Shown here: piece after piece, positions 1 through 13,670 of the stretch
How the letters are laid out: each line of letters begins with the position of its first letter
Numbering within the stretch: the first letter of the stretch is position 1
NCBI RefSeq assembly: GCF_043641665.1
Contig: NC_092196.1
Location: forward strand, 2,400,869-2,464,868
DNA: 64,000 bases
Direction: 5' to 3'
Origin: Enoplosus armatus
Taxonomy: Eukaryota; Chordata; Actinopteri; Centrarchiformes; Enoplosidae
Notes under the pieces: model-generated
The model's input: only the letters and a program-made list of their open reading frames with translations
Database searches by the model: none
Told to the model about the DNA's origin: nothing
Position numbers and translations under genes: made by a program

Positions 1-455
1 GTAGTAGCAACCTCCCTATAGCCACAGCTATCCAACCATTACTGTAGTTTCTTAGATCACAACGTGATGGTCAGAGAAAAAAAGATGGACCTAGCGGTGA
101 GCCCAAAAGTCAGTAGACATGTGAAAATGTATACCCCGTTTTCTGGCAGAAAGGCCAGTTGTTATTTTGACTGTCCATCCAACACTTGAAGTTTGGTGAC
201 AGCCAACTTTGGTTGTCTTGTGGCACACTGCTGAAAAACACTGAAAACTCTTATGACTGACGACACACATCCACATTAGGCATGTATTAAGAGTTTACAC
301 GTGGTCAAACATACACAGTAGTTAACATTACTGAAGTGTGACGTCGCTGTTATTTGACTTTCACTTTTAGATGTTAACTGATGTTTATAAGATCTTTGTC
401 ATCTTTACTCACAGGCGTGTTTGCTTGTGTTTCTGCTTCTCTTTTTTTTTTTCAG
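1..455 (+). other. abat: abat intron (partial)
   Basis: This is the part of the intron before the first visible abat exon. It ends in a long T-rich tract and a CAG acceptor at 453-455. I see no further exon or recognisable repeat in it. Confidence 0.7.
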
Positions 456-2487
456 CCATACCGTATCTTCAACACATGGATGGGTGACCCATCAAAGAAC
501 TTGTTCCTGGCTGAGGTTCTCAATGTGATTCGCAGAGAGAACCTTCTGGAGGAGGTGACTCGTTCAGGGAAAGCTTTGCTAAACGGCCTCTATGAGCTCC
601 AGGTAGTGTGTTTCTTGTGTAGGTGTGCGTATGTAAAGTTGCAGTTTGTTTTATTTTGTACAAATGTGTGAACATTTTTATTTATTTATTGGGGTATATA
701 GTTTCTGTAGGTTCAGAGCGCCTACGTAACAATTTTTTCTCTAGGCTGATTTTATTATGCCAGGCTTTCAGCTTTTCATGCCTAAAGAACTACTGGCTTT
801 TTGAAGTCGCCATTAGTTTCACAAACCCATAAAATATTGTGTTGACTATTGAGTATTTTTAAGGGTGGTTCTTTTATGGGTACTTCAAGAAACAAAGTAG
901 TGTGATATTTATCTTAAAAATATAAATACATTTAATCCCGTTATGAATGTATTCTTGCACAGCTATAAAAAAGAAAATTGATAAAGTACTGGATGGATGA
1001 CTGTACTGTACTGCAGTCTACTTGGATCATGATCTATATGCGTCTTGTCCCCAGGCTCAGTACCCCGGCATACTGAGCCGAGCTCGAGGACAGGGAACCT
1101 TCTGTGCCATTGATATCTGTGATGATGCAACACGCAACAGCATCCTGCTCAAGGCCAGAGACAAAGGTATGAAGTACATCACCACTCTACTACATTTACT
1201 TGTTGATTGTGTAAATTAGTGTAGGAATACACATTTTACACACTCACTTTGACCCTTTGGATGGCTAATGTTTAAGGCCAATGCCCTTATTTAGAGTGGC
1301 CTCTCCGAGTAGTTAAAACTAGTCGAATTGAACTCAGGAATCCAAAACTCCTGACTACGCAGAATTCTGCAATTGCAGTTGGGACAATGGCATACACCTG
1401 TAATCCCCACTTTAATGATATACATACAACGTATGTATATAATGTATGTTTACAGTGAAACAAAATCTAATATCATGTACCACACTGACCTGTATATACA
1501 TATAACAGACTGACAACAAATTCTGTAACAACAAGCAACGTTCATAACATGACTGAGCGTTAGTCGCCTATGTGACGCGTTTCCTCAAACAGGACTCCAA
1601 AGACGAATCAAACCGTTATGTTTTGATGAAAAACTAAACAAAGGCATCTATGAGGACGGCTACGTACTATCTTTCGACGCAACTACGACAACAACAGAAA
1701 CACCTGCATAGGTTTCACCATGCCCTCTCACCAGCTGAGTGTGGAGATATGTCGTAATAGTACTTAATCGCTGCTCTATAGACCTTACAAACGGCCAGAC
1801 TTCCGTCCAACCGTCCTTACTTCTCATGAAATCCCAATGTCTTCCAAACTGTAGATGTGATGGTGCACTGTAAACCATGTTGGACACGTTTTGTTTTTAC
1901 CTCGCAAGCAACATGACGCTAACGCTTCCTCTCATGATGCGATACCTTTGATGACCTTTGACCTTTTTACTAGAGTGGAGACGCTGTGCAGAATTAGCTT
2001 CAAAGCTTCAATCGTCTGATTTGTAACTTTAGAATCGGGCCATCGAGCAGTTCATGGTACATTTAGATCGATCCAGGGGTCCGTGTATCCATGTAGTCGC
2101 ATCCTTAACGTTAAACCCGGGTTCCGATTCGTATCGGTGAATCGTTACACCCCTAATATACATACAGGTCAGTGTGATGGAACTAGCCAATCTCACTCAT
2201 GTCAATAACTCCATACAGTGGACAATTTACATCATTACATTGTCTGAAATGTTTGATTGGCACTGTGTGAAATGAACCGAAATAGAATAAGGTATTTTAA
2301 TGTCTGGCGTTCACATGGCGGTGGATGACTGTGTGATATGTAGTAACAATGTTTGTCATTGACAGGCATCCTCCTGGGAGGGTGTGGGGATCGATCGATT
2401 CGTTTCCGCCCAGCGCTGGTTTTCAAGGAATACCATGTTCACATCTTCCTCAACGTCTTGAATGACGTGTTGGCCCAGCACAAATAA
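456..2487 (+). CDS. abat: 4-aminobutyrate aminotransferase, C-terminal exons (partial)
   Basis: GABA transaminase is a mitochondrial PLP enzyme that moves the amino group of GABA to 2-oxoglutarate, giving succinate semialdehyde and glutamate. Only the 3' end of the gene is present. I read three exons: 456-602, 1055-1166 and 2366-2487 (TAA at 2485-2487), all with GT-AG borders and joining in frame (49 codons, 37 codons plus 1 nt, then 41 codons including the stop). The first begins [15 protein letters not shown], a block characteristic of vertebrate ABAT. The second carries [12 protein letters not shown]. The last carries [16 protein letters not shown] and ends in AQHK. These are the C-terminal small-domain segments; the PLP lysine lies upstream, outside the window. 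No frameshift or internal stop is seen. The family call is secure, and the exon edges rest on splice consensus and phase. Confidence 0.94.
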
Positions 2488-4620
2488 ACCCTGACCCTGG
2501 AGGAACCTGACTGACACGTACATGAGCCTGAGTTAGACCAGAAAGGAGGGAGGAACTCCAGACAGTCCATGTCATGATAAGCACAATCCACACAGTAACT
2601 CACACAGATATCCCTTTTAGCCTCTGTTTGGAGATCCAGGGCCAGTTGAGTTTGTAACAGTGAAATCTCCAGAAATTATAATGATGATAGCTCTTACTTT
2701 TGCTGCCATAAAGATGTACCCAGAAAACCATTCAGGACAGGTGCCAGTGGGTCCTCTAGCAGTAACTGAGAATTTCACAGTTCATGTTTCAAGTAAATCT
2801 GTCAAACGCCACAATCTTTCTCCCTGGATTCATGTTGTTATATATAGGCTAGCAGCACCTTCTGTTTCACACCCTTTACCGCCCGAGAGTCAGTGGTCTG
2901 GGATCAGGCTAAACATGTGGGTCTGTTCCTTCAACAGGTAGCACAGCATTAGATAGATGTAAATAAGATGTCGAAGACCCCAACTCCTAATTAACCTCAC
3001 TGAAAGGCTCAGAACAAAGTCTTTTAGTGCTCATATTCCAGCGTCATCATACCGCCTGACTCACCGTCGCTGGTGATTCTAGTTGTTTTAGAAAGGCAGA
3101 CAATGTCAGTGATGACTGTGTAGGAACACACCATGAAGCTAAGATGCCAGTCTGCATGTCATTTTAATGCTGTCCATTAGAAACGTCCTTGTTATGATTC
3201 TGACTGTTGTGTTGCTCTTTATAGGAATGACTTTTCAGCTTGAAATGTTGTAGCCCAGAAAAATGTGAATCTTAAATGGACCATGAAAATGTCATAGATA
3301 ATTTAGTGCCTGCATGTGCTGATATTTTTTTCTTTTCTTTTTTTTTTGGTAACATTAACTGAACACATTCACTTTACTCTTGAACAAGAGCTTCATATCA
3401 CTTGCCATTTTTATTGCTGAGAACTCATTCACTTTTCATTTTCACTTGTCTCACTTTGACTTCATAGTTAACACTTCTCATTTGTGACAGAGCAGAGATG
3501 GTGTCAGTAAATTAAGCATCATTTTCAGTTTGCATCAAGCTGTTTCTGAGATGTTGAAGGATGGTTGTCATATAGACAACTATGGTGGCCCCTAAGGACA
3601 AAACACATACATAAGCAAAAGCACAAGCATTGAGGAATGGTGCTCCAAATCCAAAATTGATATACCATGACCTGGATGACTGAGGATCTTCCCAGACACA
3701 GTCAGTAGCTGTTAATAACAGGTAGCCAATCAGGCTCATTGCTAGCTCAGTTTGGACCTGTCTCATCCACTGAAAAACACTTCCGATAGATATAAATCTC
3801 ACCTTTTGTGTTGCTTATTGAAGTCCTGCTCAGATGAAGAGCAGCACACAGCCTCCTCTGGGAACCATCCAAGACTGCCTCCCATGCAGTGGATGAGACG
3901 GACCCAAACAGGGCTAAGTTGCTGAACTTGAACTTTAAGCACAGGTCTATGGAACAGGGTGGTCTGTAAACACATTGGAGCATGGGTAATACAAAGATGT
4001 AGTGCATAAAGTCTTAAACAACTTGTGGAATTGCCATTTTTTATTTAGTAAATCTGCTCAAGCTGACGCTCTCCTGATCCTGCCGAACACTTCAGACCTC
4101 ATCAGTGTCTGCGAATGTTCCACGGAGCTTTTAAGCAAGTGTTAGGGATGTGTAGCAGTTCATAAAAAGTGTTACCACATAAAGTCCTTTCTGATTATTA
4201 ACTTACTACAAACTAATATTATTATAAATAAAAATATATTTACGTCTTTTTACATTCATGTTGCAGAAATGACATCCAGTAACCCTGATGGAAAGTGTTT
4301 GTTCACATAGTTCATGGAGTCAGTATTGTCTTGTATGAATTACTCTTCGTCTTGCATACACTGTACATCTTAATTGGTGTTGTGGTGTCGAGGCTGAGCA
4401 ATACGATGGCGATGGTGACAACACTGCCTGTCTCCCTGTTGTCACTCAGTATTACCAAGAGTGTCCATGATGACCTTCTCAAACATTTTTGACATTAACT
4501 ATTTGCACTTGTGATCCGAGATAGATGATTATTGATGTAATTATTTTAGATGGCCCTAACTGTCGTTGTCTCTCATACACTGTCCATGTTCTGTGATAAA
4601 TAAATGCAGTTTTGAGTAAC
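2488..4620 (+). other. abat: Probable abat 3' UTR with polyadenylation signals
   Basis: No gene is visible between the abat stop and the first repeat. AATAAA hexamers occur at 4227-4232 and 4599-4604, so a long 3' UTR ending near 4.62 kb is plausible. ORFs on either strand here (for example around 3512-4007 minus) show no family resemblance. The extent is inferred from the hexamers only. Confidence 0.4.
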
Positions 4621-4719
4621 TTAGTAGAGTTCTTATTTCTTGAGCGTAAAAGCTCCTTTTTGACCTTGGGAGCAGTAGTTTTTAGAGTTTTCGATGGCTT
4701 AGTAATGTAGTTTAATTTT

Positions 4720-4977
4720 CAATTCAATTCAATTTTATTTATATAGTGCCAAATCACAACAAAGTCATCTCATGACACTTTACAAAATAGAGCAGGTCTA
4801 GACCGACTCTTTATAATGTTATTACAGAGACCCAACAGTTATTACCATGAGCAAGCACTTTGGCGACAGTGGCAAGGAAAAACTTCCTTTTAAGAGGCAG
4901 AAACCTCGAGCAGAACCAGACTCTAGGTGGGCGGTCATCTGCTTTGACCGGTTGGGTTTGAGAGACAGAGAGAGAGT
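4720..4977 (-). mobile_element. L2-type LINE 3' end, 5'-truncated copy
   Basis: Read on the minus strand, this stretch closely matches the 3' UTR of the larger LINE at 52.5-54.8 kb. Both contain the same CT-rich start, the blocks around GGTTTCTGCCTCTTAAAAGG and GGGTCTCTGTAATAAC, and the end CTATATAAATAAAATTGAATT repeated. It is a 5'-truncated insertion without coding sequence. Confidence 0.88.
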
Positions 4978-6002
4978 TTAGTCATAATATGTATGTGTAA
5001 TCTGACAAATTACATACAGAAGATTTCAAAAGTACCTGACCTAGAGGGTTCTTAATGTTTTGCTAATGCTCTAGTAATCATTTCCTAGGAAAATTCCTGG
5101 GAATAATGTAACTAATGTCAACGTTGTCTACAGATAGAGATACATTTTGTCATTGAAAGAAAACCTAATTTTAAACCAACCATCAATTTAAATATTCATT
5201 TATTACTCATTTATTATTGGAAACTATATTCAAGGAATTTATTTTTATATGCATCAAAATGTCACCAGTGAATCTCCATACAATGAAAACCTACACACAG
5301 TATACAGTTAGTATACAGTCGCTATAACTTTAAATGAATAGAAGTAATATGTTTTATCATTTACAAACCCTAATGCTTAAAAAGCTTTAAAAAGATTTCC
5401 TGAATTGAATGTTTTTTTATTTTAAACAATAATTGGTACATTTAATGACAATTTTCTCACTGTTTTAATATATTAAATTGCATCATCTATTGTAAGATTT
5501 CTTAATATACAGTCTCTGGATGAGTGACTTATCTTATGTCAGTGGACGTATTTTAAAAAAGATTCAACTTCATAAATTATTCTTGAAGATGATGTTTCAT
5601 TTCCGACTTAAATATTTGTTAAATATTTGGAATATGTTAGAACAACAGTTTGTGTGATTTCTACTGGTGTTTGTTGTAATTGTCAGGACATTCTGACCTC
5701 AAACCTTTCTCTCTCTCCTTACTCTACTAAACCAATGATCATTTACTTTGGACACAAGTAGTACTGGGTGACTCTCACCACCTTGATGGGAAGGCCATTA
5801 CACAGGCTGCACATGCATTATTTCATTACTAACATTCACATCACAGAAATACGAGGTATCTCCTTTACATCACTGCAAATGAAAATAAATAAAATAGGAC
5901 AAAAGGAGGTGCACATTACAAATGAAGGTGCAATGCATCAAAGTAGTGCAGGTTACTATAAATTACAATTATGAAAAACATTACAGAAAGTTGCATCAAT
6001 GT

Positions 6003-6040
<38 letters not shown>

Positions 6041-7079
6041 CATACATACATACAGGAGAGCTAAAGATGGTGTTATGTACAATGTAATGTTGTTGACTGA
6101 AGCACTTGAGTCAAGTCAGTTTAGTTGTAGACAACATGATATTTCCACTGCTGTTTCTCAAATTGCCAAAGTAACCCGGAGTCCATCCCAGTACTCACAC
6201 CAGTGCCGGCTTCTGGGACGTGTTTCCAGAAACTGCCGCAGTGCCCGTTCAGACCACAAGCTTGTGGAAGTTTATCAGAGTTCACTGGGACACTCACTTA
6301 AACGAGGACAACATGTGGCTCTCGCAAACACAAATACATGTCTTGATCAAGCTCAGATGCTTTGTTGGATTTATTTAATTTCCTTCATAATGGACAATTA
6401 CATAGGATCAGTCATACAGTATCATTAGTACTATCATGACAGTGAACACTTACATTTGCTGTAGGAGCTGAGAGGAGTGATACACATATACAATAAGGAG
6501 TAATGAATAGTGTCTGTCTGATAAGATTTTAAAGGATGATGTATACTTCTTATCCCACACTTCATCACTGACTTGTGGCCACACCAGAGCAGTTGTTGAT
6601 GGTAGTGTGCCTACAGGCTGGTTTTAGGATCAACAAAACACAAGGAAGTTTAAGTTTGTGACCTGTTAGATTCAGCTGGATTATTAATATCTTGTCCTAA
6701 CACCAGAAATGTATGGCAGAACGTACACACAGATGGTTATTAATATTAACAATCTGTTCTTATGGGCACTGATAAGAACATACATTATAGTATACTGCAT
6801 ATATGACACTGTCAACATAAATATTAAACGGCATATCCTTTTACCAAAGACTTTGAGAAATATGTTCCATTAAAATGTTACCAGACAGACACCATGTGAA
6901 AATAATGTGTATTTTCTGGACAGTGGGCCGACATGCTTCTCAAGTCTTTATTAAGTGTTTACGTCCTCTCAGATCCTGGACGTGCTGAGTTCATGCGGAC
7001 ACGCTGACACAGAACACGCATGCTTCAATTCGTCCGTCGGAAGTGTAATGTGACCATATCACAACGTGGCGGTTAACAG
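4978..7079. other. abat-rcn3 intergenic region
   Basis: This is AT-rich DNA without a recognisable gene. It holds a mixed TA/CA/CATA microsatellite at about 6004-6056. The 168-residue open frame across that repeat (5922-6428) is translated dinucleotide repeat plus flank, not a gene. Confidence 0.6.
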
Positions 7080-7209
7080 CCAATAAGAATTGATCATAAA
7101 GCATTTTACTCGGGTGTCCTACTTTTAATTGGTTAGAATTCCCCGTAGGGCGAAGGTGATTGGGTAGCTGCGGAACGAGGCCCGCCTCCCCGACGCTGTT
7201 ATTTAAAGG
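7080..7209 (+). promoter_or_regulatory. rcn3: rcn3 core promoter
   Basis: Three CCAAT-type boxes lie close together: CCAAT at 7080-7084, and inverted ATTGG at 7128-7132 and 7159-7163. They are followed by a GC-rich block (7171-7196) and a TATA-like TTATTTAAAGG at 7199-7209. A transcript starting about 25-30 nt downstream would give the 5' UTR exon that ends at 7286. CCAAT-box clusters are usual in promoters of ER secretory-pathway genes, which fits a reticulocalbin. Confidence 0.55.
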
Positions 7210-7229
7210 TACAGAGTGCCAACGCGGAC

Positions 7230-7286
7230 CGAGCTGCTGTTCACAAACTACAGAGGGAGGTGTCGCGAGAAGCTCCCGAGAAACTG
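7230..7286 (+). other. rcn3: rcn3 non-coding first exon (predicted)
   Basis: A GC-rich stretch downstream of the TATA-like box ends in CTG followed by a strong donor GTGAGT at 7287. There is no ATG that opens the protein frame here. The coding part begins in the next exon (acceptor CCCCAG at 8446-8451). The 5' end is estimated. Confidence 0.5.
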
Positions 7287-8425
7287 GTGAGTTGGTTTTG
7301 TTCTGGCCTCTAAAAGTAATATTAGAAGATCTGTCTGTTACAGTCCACTGTCAGCTTCTGTGGCTCAGCTGCCACATACATAGCCAGAGGCTGATGGACT
7401 CATGAACATGAAGGAGAACTCTGACTGACTCCTTAATGATGGGGTCCATGTAGACTGCAGGGCTGGTCTGATCACTGTAGGACTGTTTATGTGGTTGTAT
7501 GATTTAAAAAAATAAAAAATCAGTTTTAATGTTAATGAGAGAAAAGATTTTAGCTCAGCTGTTAGCTCTGTGGTGTTCCTTCTGTGGCCCACAGAGAGTC
7601 AATGTCAGGGGAGTGATGTCTGACCCCTCTCTCTGTGAGTCCAGGTCCTCCTCAGGGCTGTGCTCCTGCTCCTGTGCTGTTCTGCTTGTGTGTAAAATGT
7701 ATTATTAAAGAGCAGGAATTTTGTTAGTGGAGGTCGTGTTAAGTATGCTGATGGCATGGTGTTAGTTGGTCTTACAAACAGCACATACGCATAAGATGCA
7801 AAATGAGCACATTGGAGATGAAAGATTATTTGTGCCGAGCAGGATTCCATCTCGGGGCCTGCTGAACTTGAACGTGTTGAAAGTTTCAGATATTCAATTT
7901 AAGTTTCAAATCATTTTTACACTTGTATAAAGAAATGCTCAAACCATTTCAGCTCAGGGAGAAGCTGATTTGAATAGTTAGCATGGCCAGCAGCAGAAGT
8001 GAGGGACCTGTCTACTGTCAGGTAGTCTCACATAGCCAGACCTCCATAGCTCCACACTTTGTTTCAGCAGGGAAAGAGGACACTTCTTTGACTGCCGTCA
8101 TTCCCTCAGTCTGACCTCTGGGAGGCGCTGTAGTCTTCCAAGCAAATCCAAGGAAATCAAACACTGAGCTGTGAATCCTATATTAACTCTACAGTATTTT
8201 ATTTTATGTCATAGTGTTTTATGCATTAAGTATTTTATTTATGCTTCTGACTTGTGTACTGTGTTTTATACTCAGTGTACTGCTGGATGTGTTATATGTT
8301 CTCATGCTGCTTGTATGTTAACAATAAAGTTCTGTTCTATACAGAGCAATTTGTATCTCTTGTGTTTTCTCTCCCTCTGCCATTATTTTTTCTTTTCTTT
8401 GATTCTGAATCTCTGACACGGTGTG

Positions 8426-8443
8426 CCCCCCCCCCCCCCCCCC
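8426..8443 (+). repeat. Poly-C tract in rcn3 acceptor
   Basis: A run of about 18 C forms the polypyrimidine tract directly before the acceptor of the first coding exon (AG at 8450-8451). Length changes in such runs are common, both as polymorphism and as sequencing error. Confidence 0.8.
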
Positions 8444-8464
8444 TTCCCCAGCCCCCACCTGTCA

Positions 8465-11400
8465 ATGATGATGCTGCTGAAGTCTCTAGCATCCCTCTGC
8501 GTCCTGGCTGCTGTGGCCTTTGCTGTACCAGCTCAGGAGAAACGCATCCATCACCAGGCTGATCTGAGTGACCACGCCCACGACGATGGTCATGGCTTCC
8601 AGTATGACCATGAGGCCTTCCTGGGCAAGGAGGAGGCCAAGACCTTTGACCAGCTGAGCCCTGAGGAGAGCAAAGACAGATTAGCGTAGGTTTTACTGAC
8701 TATTCATCAGGTTTTGGTTTTTGGACTGCAGACGTTATTGCTATCGGTGTGTGTGTATGTCAGAATTTGGGGTTCTGTTAACCTTATCCATAACCCTGAC
8801 CCCGTCTCTCTCCACAGGAAGATTGTGGACCGCATTGACACTGACAAGGATGGCTACGTCAGCCATGAGGAGCTGCATTATTGGATCAAACACCGGCAGA
8901 GGAGGTACATCGAGGAGAATGTGAACAAACACTGGAAGGACTACGACAAAAACCAAGATGGCAAGATAGGCTGGGAGGAGTACAAAAACACCACCTACGG
9001 CTACTATCTGGGTAATCCTCCATTCTACCTCTTTCTTCTCCCCTTTTTCCGTCTTTGCTACATCTTTATTTCTTCCTTTACACCTCCTTTTCTTTTCTAC
9101 CTCCTCCAGCTCCACTCAAGTAGTGTTCTTAAATGTAGAATATCCAGAGTAATCAGCCATAGTGTCAAAATAACTTTTAAGCTCTACTTTATACAGTCCA
9201 TGTACACAGTATATCCATCGTTCCCTGGAGCTTTCAGTCATATCATATGATCTTCTTCAGCAGATGGAGTTTGACCTTTGTCATGGCCTGTCATGAATGT
9301 TCAACTATCCATTTTTCTGAGAACTTTAATAATAACTTCTACTCAAAAAAAAAGAGACCCTTTTAGGCATAGAGATGTATTTGTTCCAACAGATGACTTC
9401 AGGAAACTATGTCTCTGCGGAACACCAGACAATTGAATCTGTCTTTTCAGATGAGGAGTTTGATGACGTTGATGACAAGGCCACCTATATGTCCATGCTC
9501 ACCCGGGACGCAAGGCGCTTCAAGACAGCTGACAGAGACGGCGACGGTATTGCTACACGCGAGGAGTTCACTGCCTTCCTTCACCCTGAGGAATTTGATT
9601 ACATGAAAGACGTGGTGGTGCAGGTAGGAGTCTAATCTCTAACCACCAGGGACTTGATGAGTACTTTCAGCCATGCTAGCAATGACAATGTCAGTGGTCA
9701 GTCCACCACTTTGGTCCTGACTAAAATTTCTCAACATCTACGGGCTGGATTGGCACCAAATTTTGTAGAGATATTCGTAGTCCCCAGAGGTCGAATTGTC
9801 ATCACCTTGGGGACCCCCTGGCCACAAATGTATACATCTGACTTTGGTTTATGACCAAATACCTGCAAAGCTAATGACACTCCATCAGCCTCAGCTGCAC
9901 TTTAACGTTAGCATGCTAATGGTGAACATGGTAAACATTATACCTGCTAAACATCAGCATGTTAGCATTGTCATTGTGTGCATGTTAGCATACATATTTT
10001 ACGTCTTGGTACGGAGCCTCCCACAGGTCAAAATGGTAAAAATAAATATTGATGTGGAAGTCTGTGTAAATAGATGAGTAAACGGAGGAAACTGATCAGT
10101 AAGTCGCCACAGATTTGCAAACGCTGCGTCTATGCAGTGTTTTAATGCAGCCGAATTCATGGTGTAGTTCACACATATTTTCTGTTTCTGTTGTCAGATA
10201 ACGGAACAAGTATGAAATCCTGTTGACCAGCGGCCATTACTGAGCTGCTGAGCTACAGATAAAATCATTATTATCTGACCACGACATCGTCGGACAAAAT
10301 AAATTAAATGACATGTTAATGACAGCAGCTGTGCTGTGAGATGTTGACATTGAACATGAGTACAAAGCATCTGTTACGACACCTAAAAGACCTGCAAATG
10401 TGTATTCATGCAGCGTTCAGGTGGACTTCATGGTTTTCAAGCATAATAATCCGTTTGCATGGACTTCCACATTAATATTTTTTTCTACATCCCCTGGGGG
10501 TAGCCGTACCTTGGCTGCTCTTTTGGGTTAAAATCAAACCAGGCACACGTGGTCACGTCAATGTTACACATAGCATATAGTGTATTTCTAGGGATTCAAG
10601 ATACACAAGCTTTATTTGCCCATACTGCTTCTAGCCTTACAGTCACAATACTGTTTCTATAAGTGAAATAGTACAGTCAGGTGACTTTTCATCGCCCCAT
10701 GACTTGTTTAGCAGCAGGAATGCACCGCTATGAGGACTCAAATCATTTTCTCATTTAGGAAACTGTGGACGACATTGATAAGAACGGGGATGGCAAGATC
10801 AACTTAGATGAATACATTGGTAAGTGACTCCCGTTTGCTCTCCTACCAACTATCCCCTCCTCACCGATCTGTCCTCAATGTGTGTGTGCTGCTGCTGATC
10901 CACAGGAGACATGTATACACCAGAGAACGGGGAGAGTGAGCCCGACTGGGTCCAGACAGAGAAGAAACATTTCTCGGAGTTCAGAGATGCCAACAAGGTA
11001 AAAAGCTGCTCGGTTATTCAAAGTCTGAGTGTTTTTGGTTACTTTCTCAACACATCAACACGAGATTGTCTCAGTCCCAGGTGCATTTAGCAGAGCCAGA
11101 TATTTCCCTCAGGAGCTGGTGGAGACCAAAAACAGAGCTAATAGAGAGGGAATATTGGATTTACATTCATCATAACTCCAGATGGATGAAACATATCAAC
11201 TTAAAAGGTGATGTCAATGTTGTGTTCACAACAAATCAGGTGTTGCTGGTTTAAAGGTACACTCCAGCAATTTAGTATTGAACTTCCATACATTTGGGCC
11301 ACACTTCATTCATTAGACCCTCCCTACCTGCTCAGTTCCCTCATCCATCAAACTCCTGAGCCCCACATTGTTAATGTGTAGTCTCCAAGCCCAAGTTGAC

Positions 11401-13670
11401 ATCACCATGACATCATTAGGGTTATTTTCTTAACAAAGCTCCTCCAGAGAAGATAGTATATAGCCGTTTCCACAGGCTTAGTGTTACTAACCACCATACA
11501 CTGATCTTGATGTGAAATTGATAATGCGAACATTCTTCTTCCGTCAGAACTGGAGAGAGAAAAAGTTACAGCTCTGAAACGAACTAAAACTTCATTCTCC
11601 ATCAGTTCAGCTCAGACCACGTCTTCCATCTGACTGGTTACTACAAGTGTTTTGTGTCAGATCAGCTGCTGGCAAACTTTGTGTATCAGCTTTTCCTTCC
11701 TGCTGTTGTGCTGTGGATCAGACTCGGAGGAGACGTTGCAATCCTTTTGGACTGGAATCTGCTCTTATATCTGTGACAGAAATACAGCAAAGCCCAAGGT
11801 TTTATCCACCTGTTGATGTTATTATCAAGAAGTGTAATGTGTTAGCATGCTGTAGCGAAATGTTGACGACGATGTGAAGCTCATTGTTGCCACGGTGAGA
11901 AGAAGCAGCTGGTGGAACATGTCTGTCTGCAGCCTCCACCCATCAACAGCAGAATTAGCAATACACTCACTGCATTTATGCTACAGCAGGCAAATTTATG
12001 ATGCGTTTTGTTCCCTGTGAACAATGTCATACTTTAGCTTCCAGCCTCAGATGTCTTGAGTGACACCTGTTACAGTTACTTCCTCAGTAACACAGGTGTG
12101 TGTTGTACAGGATGGCTACCTGGATGCTGGTGAGGTGGCCCACTGGATTCTGCCTGGGGAGGTCGACCATGCTGACAATGAAGCCAAACACTTGATGCAT
12201 GAGACAGACACCGACAAGGTAGACCTGCCACTGACACACCTCACACCTCTGCCACGTGCTGCCTTTGACACTGAACACTGACGCACACTTCCATATTGAC
12301 CGGTTTCCAACACCAGATACCAGAAGTCCAAAGTGTTCAGGTTGATTTTCACTGCCCTCCTGGCAGACATTACAGACCATAGCAGAGTACTGTGCCTGCC
12401 AATACATTGCTGCTAACTGGGAAAACTGGGTTCAAAGATGCTCCAACATCTAAAAATATATATTTCATTTAATTATGTCATGGGAAAAATTCAACTTTAA
12501 GGATGAGGCTGGTTATGTTCTATATTTTTCTTCTTGTCAACAAATCATGTGCGGACCAAACCATCAATTAATGTATCTACTATCAAGTAACAAATACTTG
12601 TGTGTATCACAGCCTGATATATCTTCTTCCTCTGTGCCGTAAAAAAACTGTTCACATCAATGGGCCGCACTGTTGCACTGGGTGACATGTTCCTTCATTA
12701 CTATGAACACACACACACTGTAGTTTATTTTGATTCACTCCCACATACACCGTCCTGCTGCCTCACATACTCACTAGAGGACCAAATGTGGATTAATCCA
12801 CTGCTGAAAATAGTCCCCAACAACATTTTCCTCCTGTTTGAGTAACGTTTGATGTTCGAGGAAATCACTGAGCCTTGTTTTGAAATGAAACTATATATTT
12901 GTGAGCTGAAGATTCACTGTATGTCTTCAGTAGCAAGCAATGGGCTTGTGGCTGTGAGCAGAAGTCAGACAGTATTGATAGACAGACTAACATGTTGTTG
13001 ACTTAGGTGTTTTTTCGTGGGATTTGTTGACAATAAGAAAAATCATCAACATCAGCCCTACCCTTTACAGTATGCTATGAGTTTGACCGATGTATTAGGT
13101 ACACCTAGCTAAATGTAATGCAGTCCAATACAACAGCCCTGCAATATATCTATAAAGATTATATTCAGTTTGTGTGTGAATGACGGACGGAGACGGAATT
13201 AAAACCAGGACCATACTCCACAATCCCATTTTAATATGCACTGCACAGACTACAGTAATGTACTCTATATACGGTATAGTGTACTGTACACTGTAATTAA
13301 TGTAATAAATAGTAAAAGTAGGACAGGTACAACATGTAGAGAGTTAGGCCAAAAGTGAACTGACAGTCCGTCACTTCTCTGTGCTGTGTATTAGTTAACA
13401 TGGTGAAATAATTGGGCTAATTGTTGGTTAATTATTAATAAGCTGTCTGTTTTTTGCTTTTTCTTACTTTTTCATCCCCTCCTCCTCTTCCTCCTCCTCC
13501 TTTTTCTTTCAATCATAAACCAATAAACCAATGCTGGATGGAATATGGTGATCAAACAACAGGACGCGAAAATAACCAAGAAGGAGATTCTGGCCAACTG
13601 GAACATGTTCGTGGGCAGCCAGGCCACCAATTATGGGGAAGATTTAACGAAGAGACATGATGAACTTTGA
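8465..13670 (+). CDS. rcn3: Reticulocalbin-3-like CREC-family ER calcium-binding protein
   Basis: CREC proteins are ER-lumen, multi-EF-hand, low-affinity calcium binders that assist secretory-protein folding. I read coding exons 8465-8685, 8818-9011, 9451-9623, 10759-10819, 10906-10997, 12111-12218 and 13563-13670, all in phase, giving 318 residues (human RCN3 is about 328). Three ATGs run in tandem at the start, followed by a hydrophobic signal peptide (residues about 1-20). Six EF-hand loops start at D81, D117, D166, D203, D244 and D280, with an N-glycosylation site NTT at N131. The C-terminus is HDEL, for ER retention. N-terminal [16 protein letters not shown] and the adjacent nosip favour rcn3; rcn1 is the main alternative. 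The sixth loop of this form has Ala where Gly is usual. A second, alternative last exon lies at 16746-16853. Confidence 0.88.
9660..10020. repeat. Interspersed repeat with GTTAGCATGCTAA motifs
   Basis: In the fourth rcn3 coding intron. The stretch includes phrases such as CCAAATTTTGTAGAGATATT, GGTGAACATGGTAAACATTA and repeated CATGTTAGCAT. I recognise these from a high-copy interspersed repeat of spiny-rayed fish genomes. Class and borders cannot be set from one copy. Confidence 0.5.

Noticed and set aside
5922..6428. 168-residue open frame on the plus strand
   Set aside because: It runs through a CA/TA microsatellite (His-Thr and Ile-Tyr runs), has no family resemblance, and no splice structure fits.
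9375..9450. rcn3 exon starting at the earlier acceptor-like CAG (ending 9391)
   Set aside because: That reading hits a stop after 14 codons. The acceptor ending at 9450 restores the family-typical [12 protein letters not shown] block in phase.
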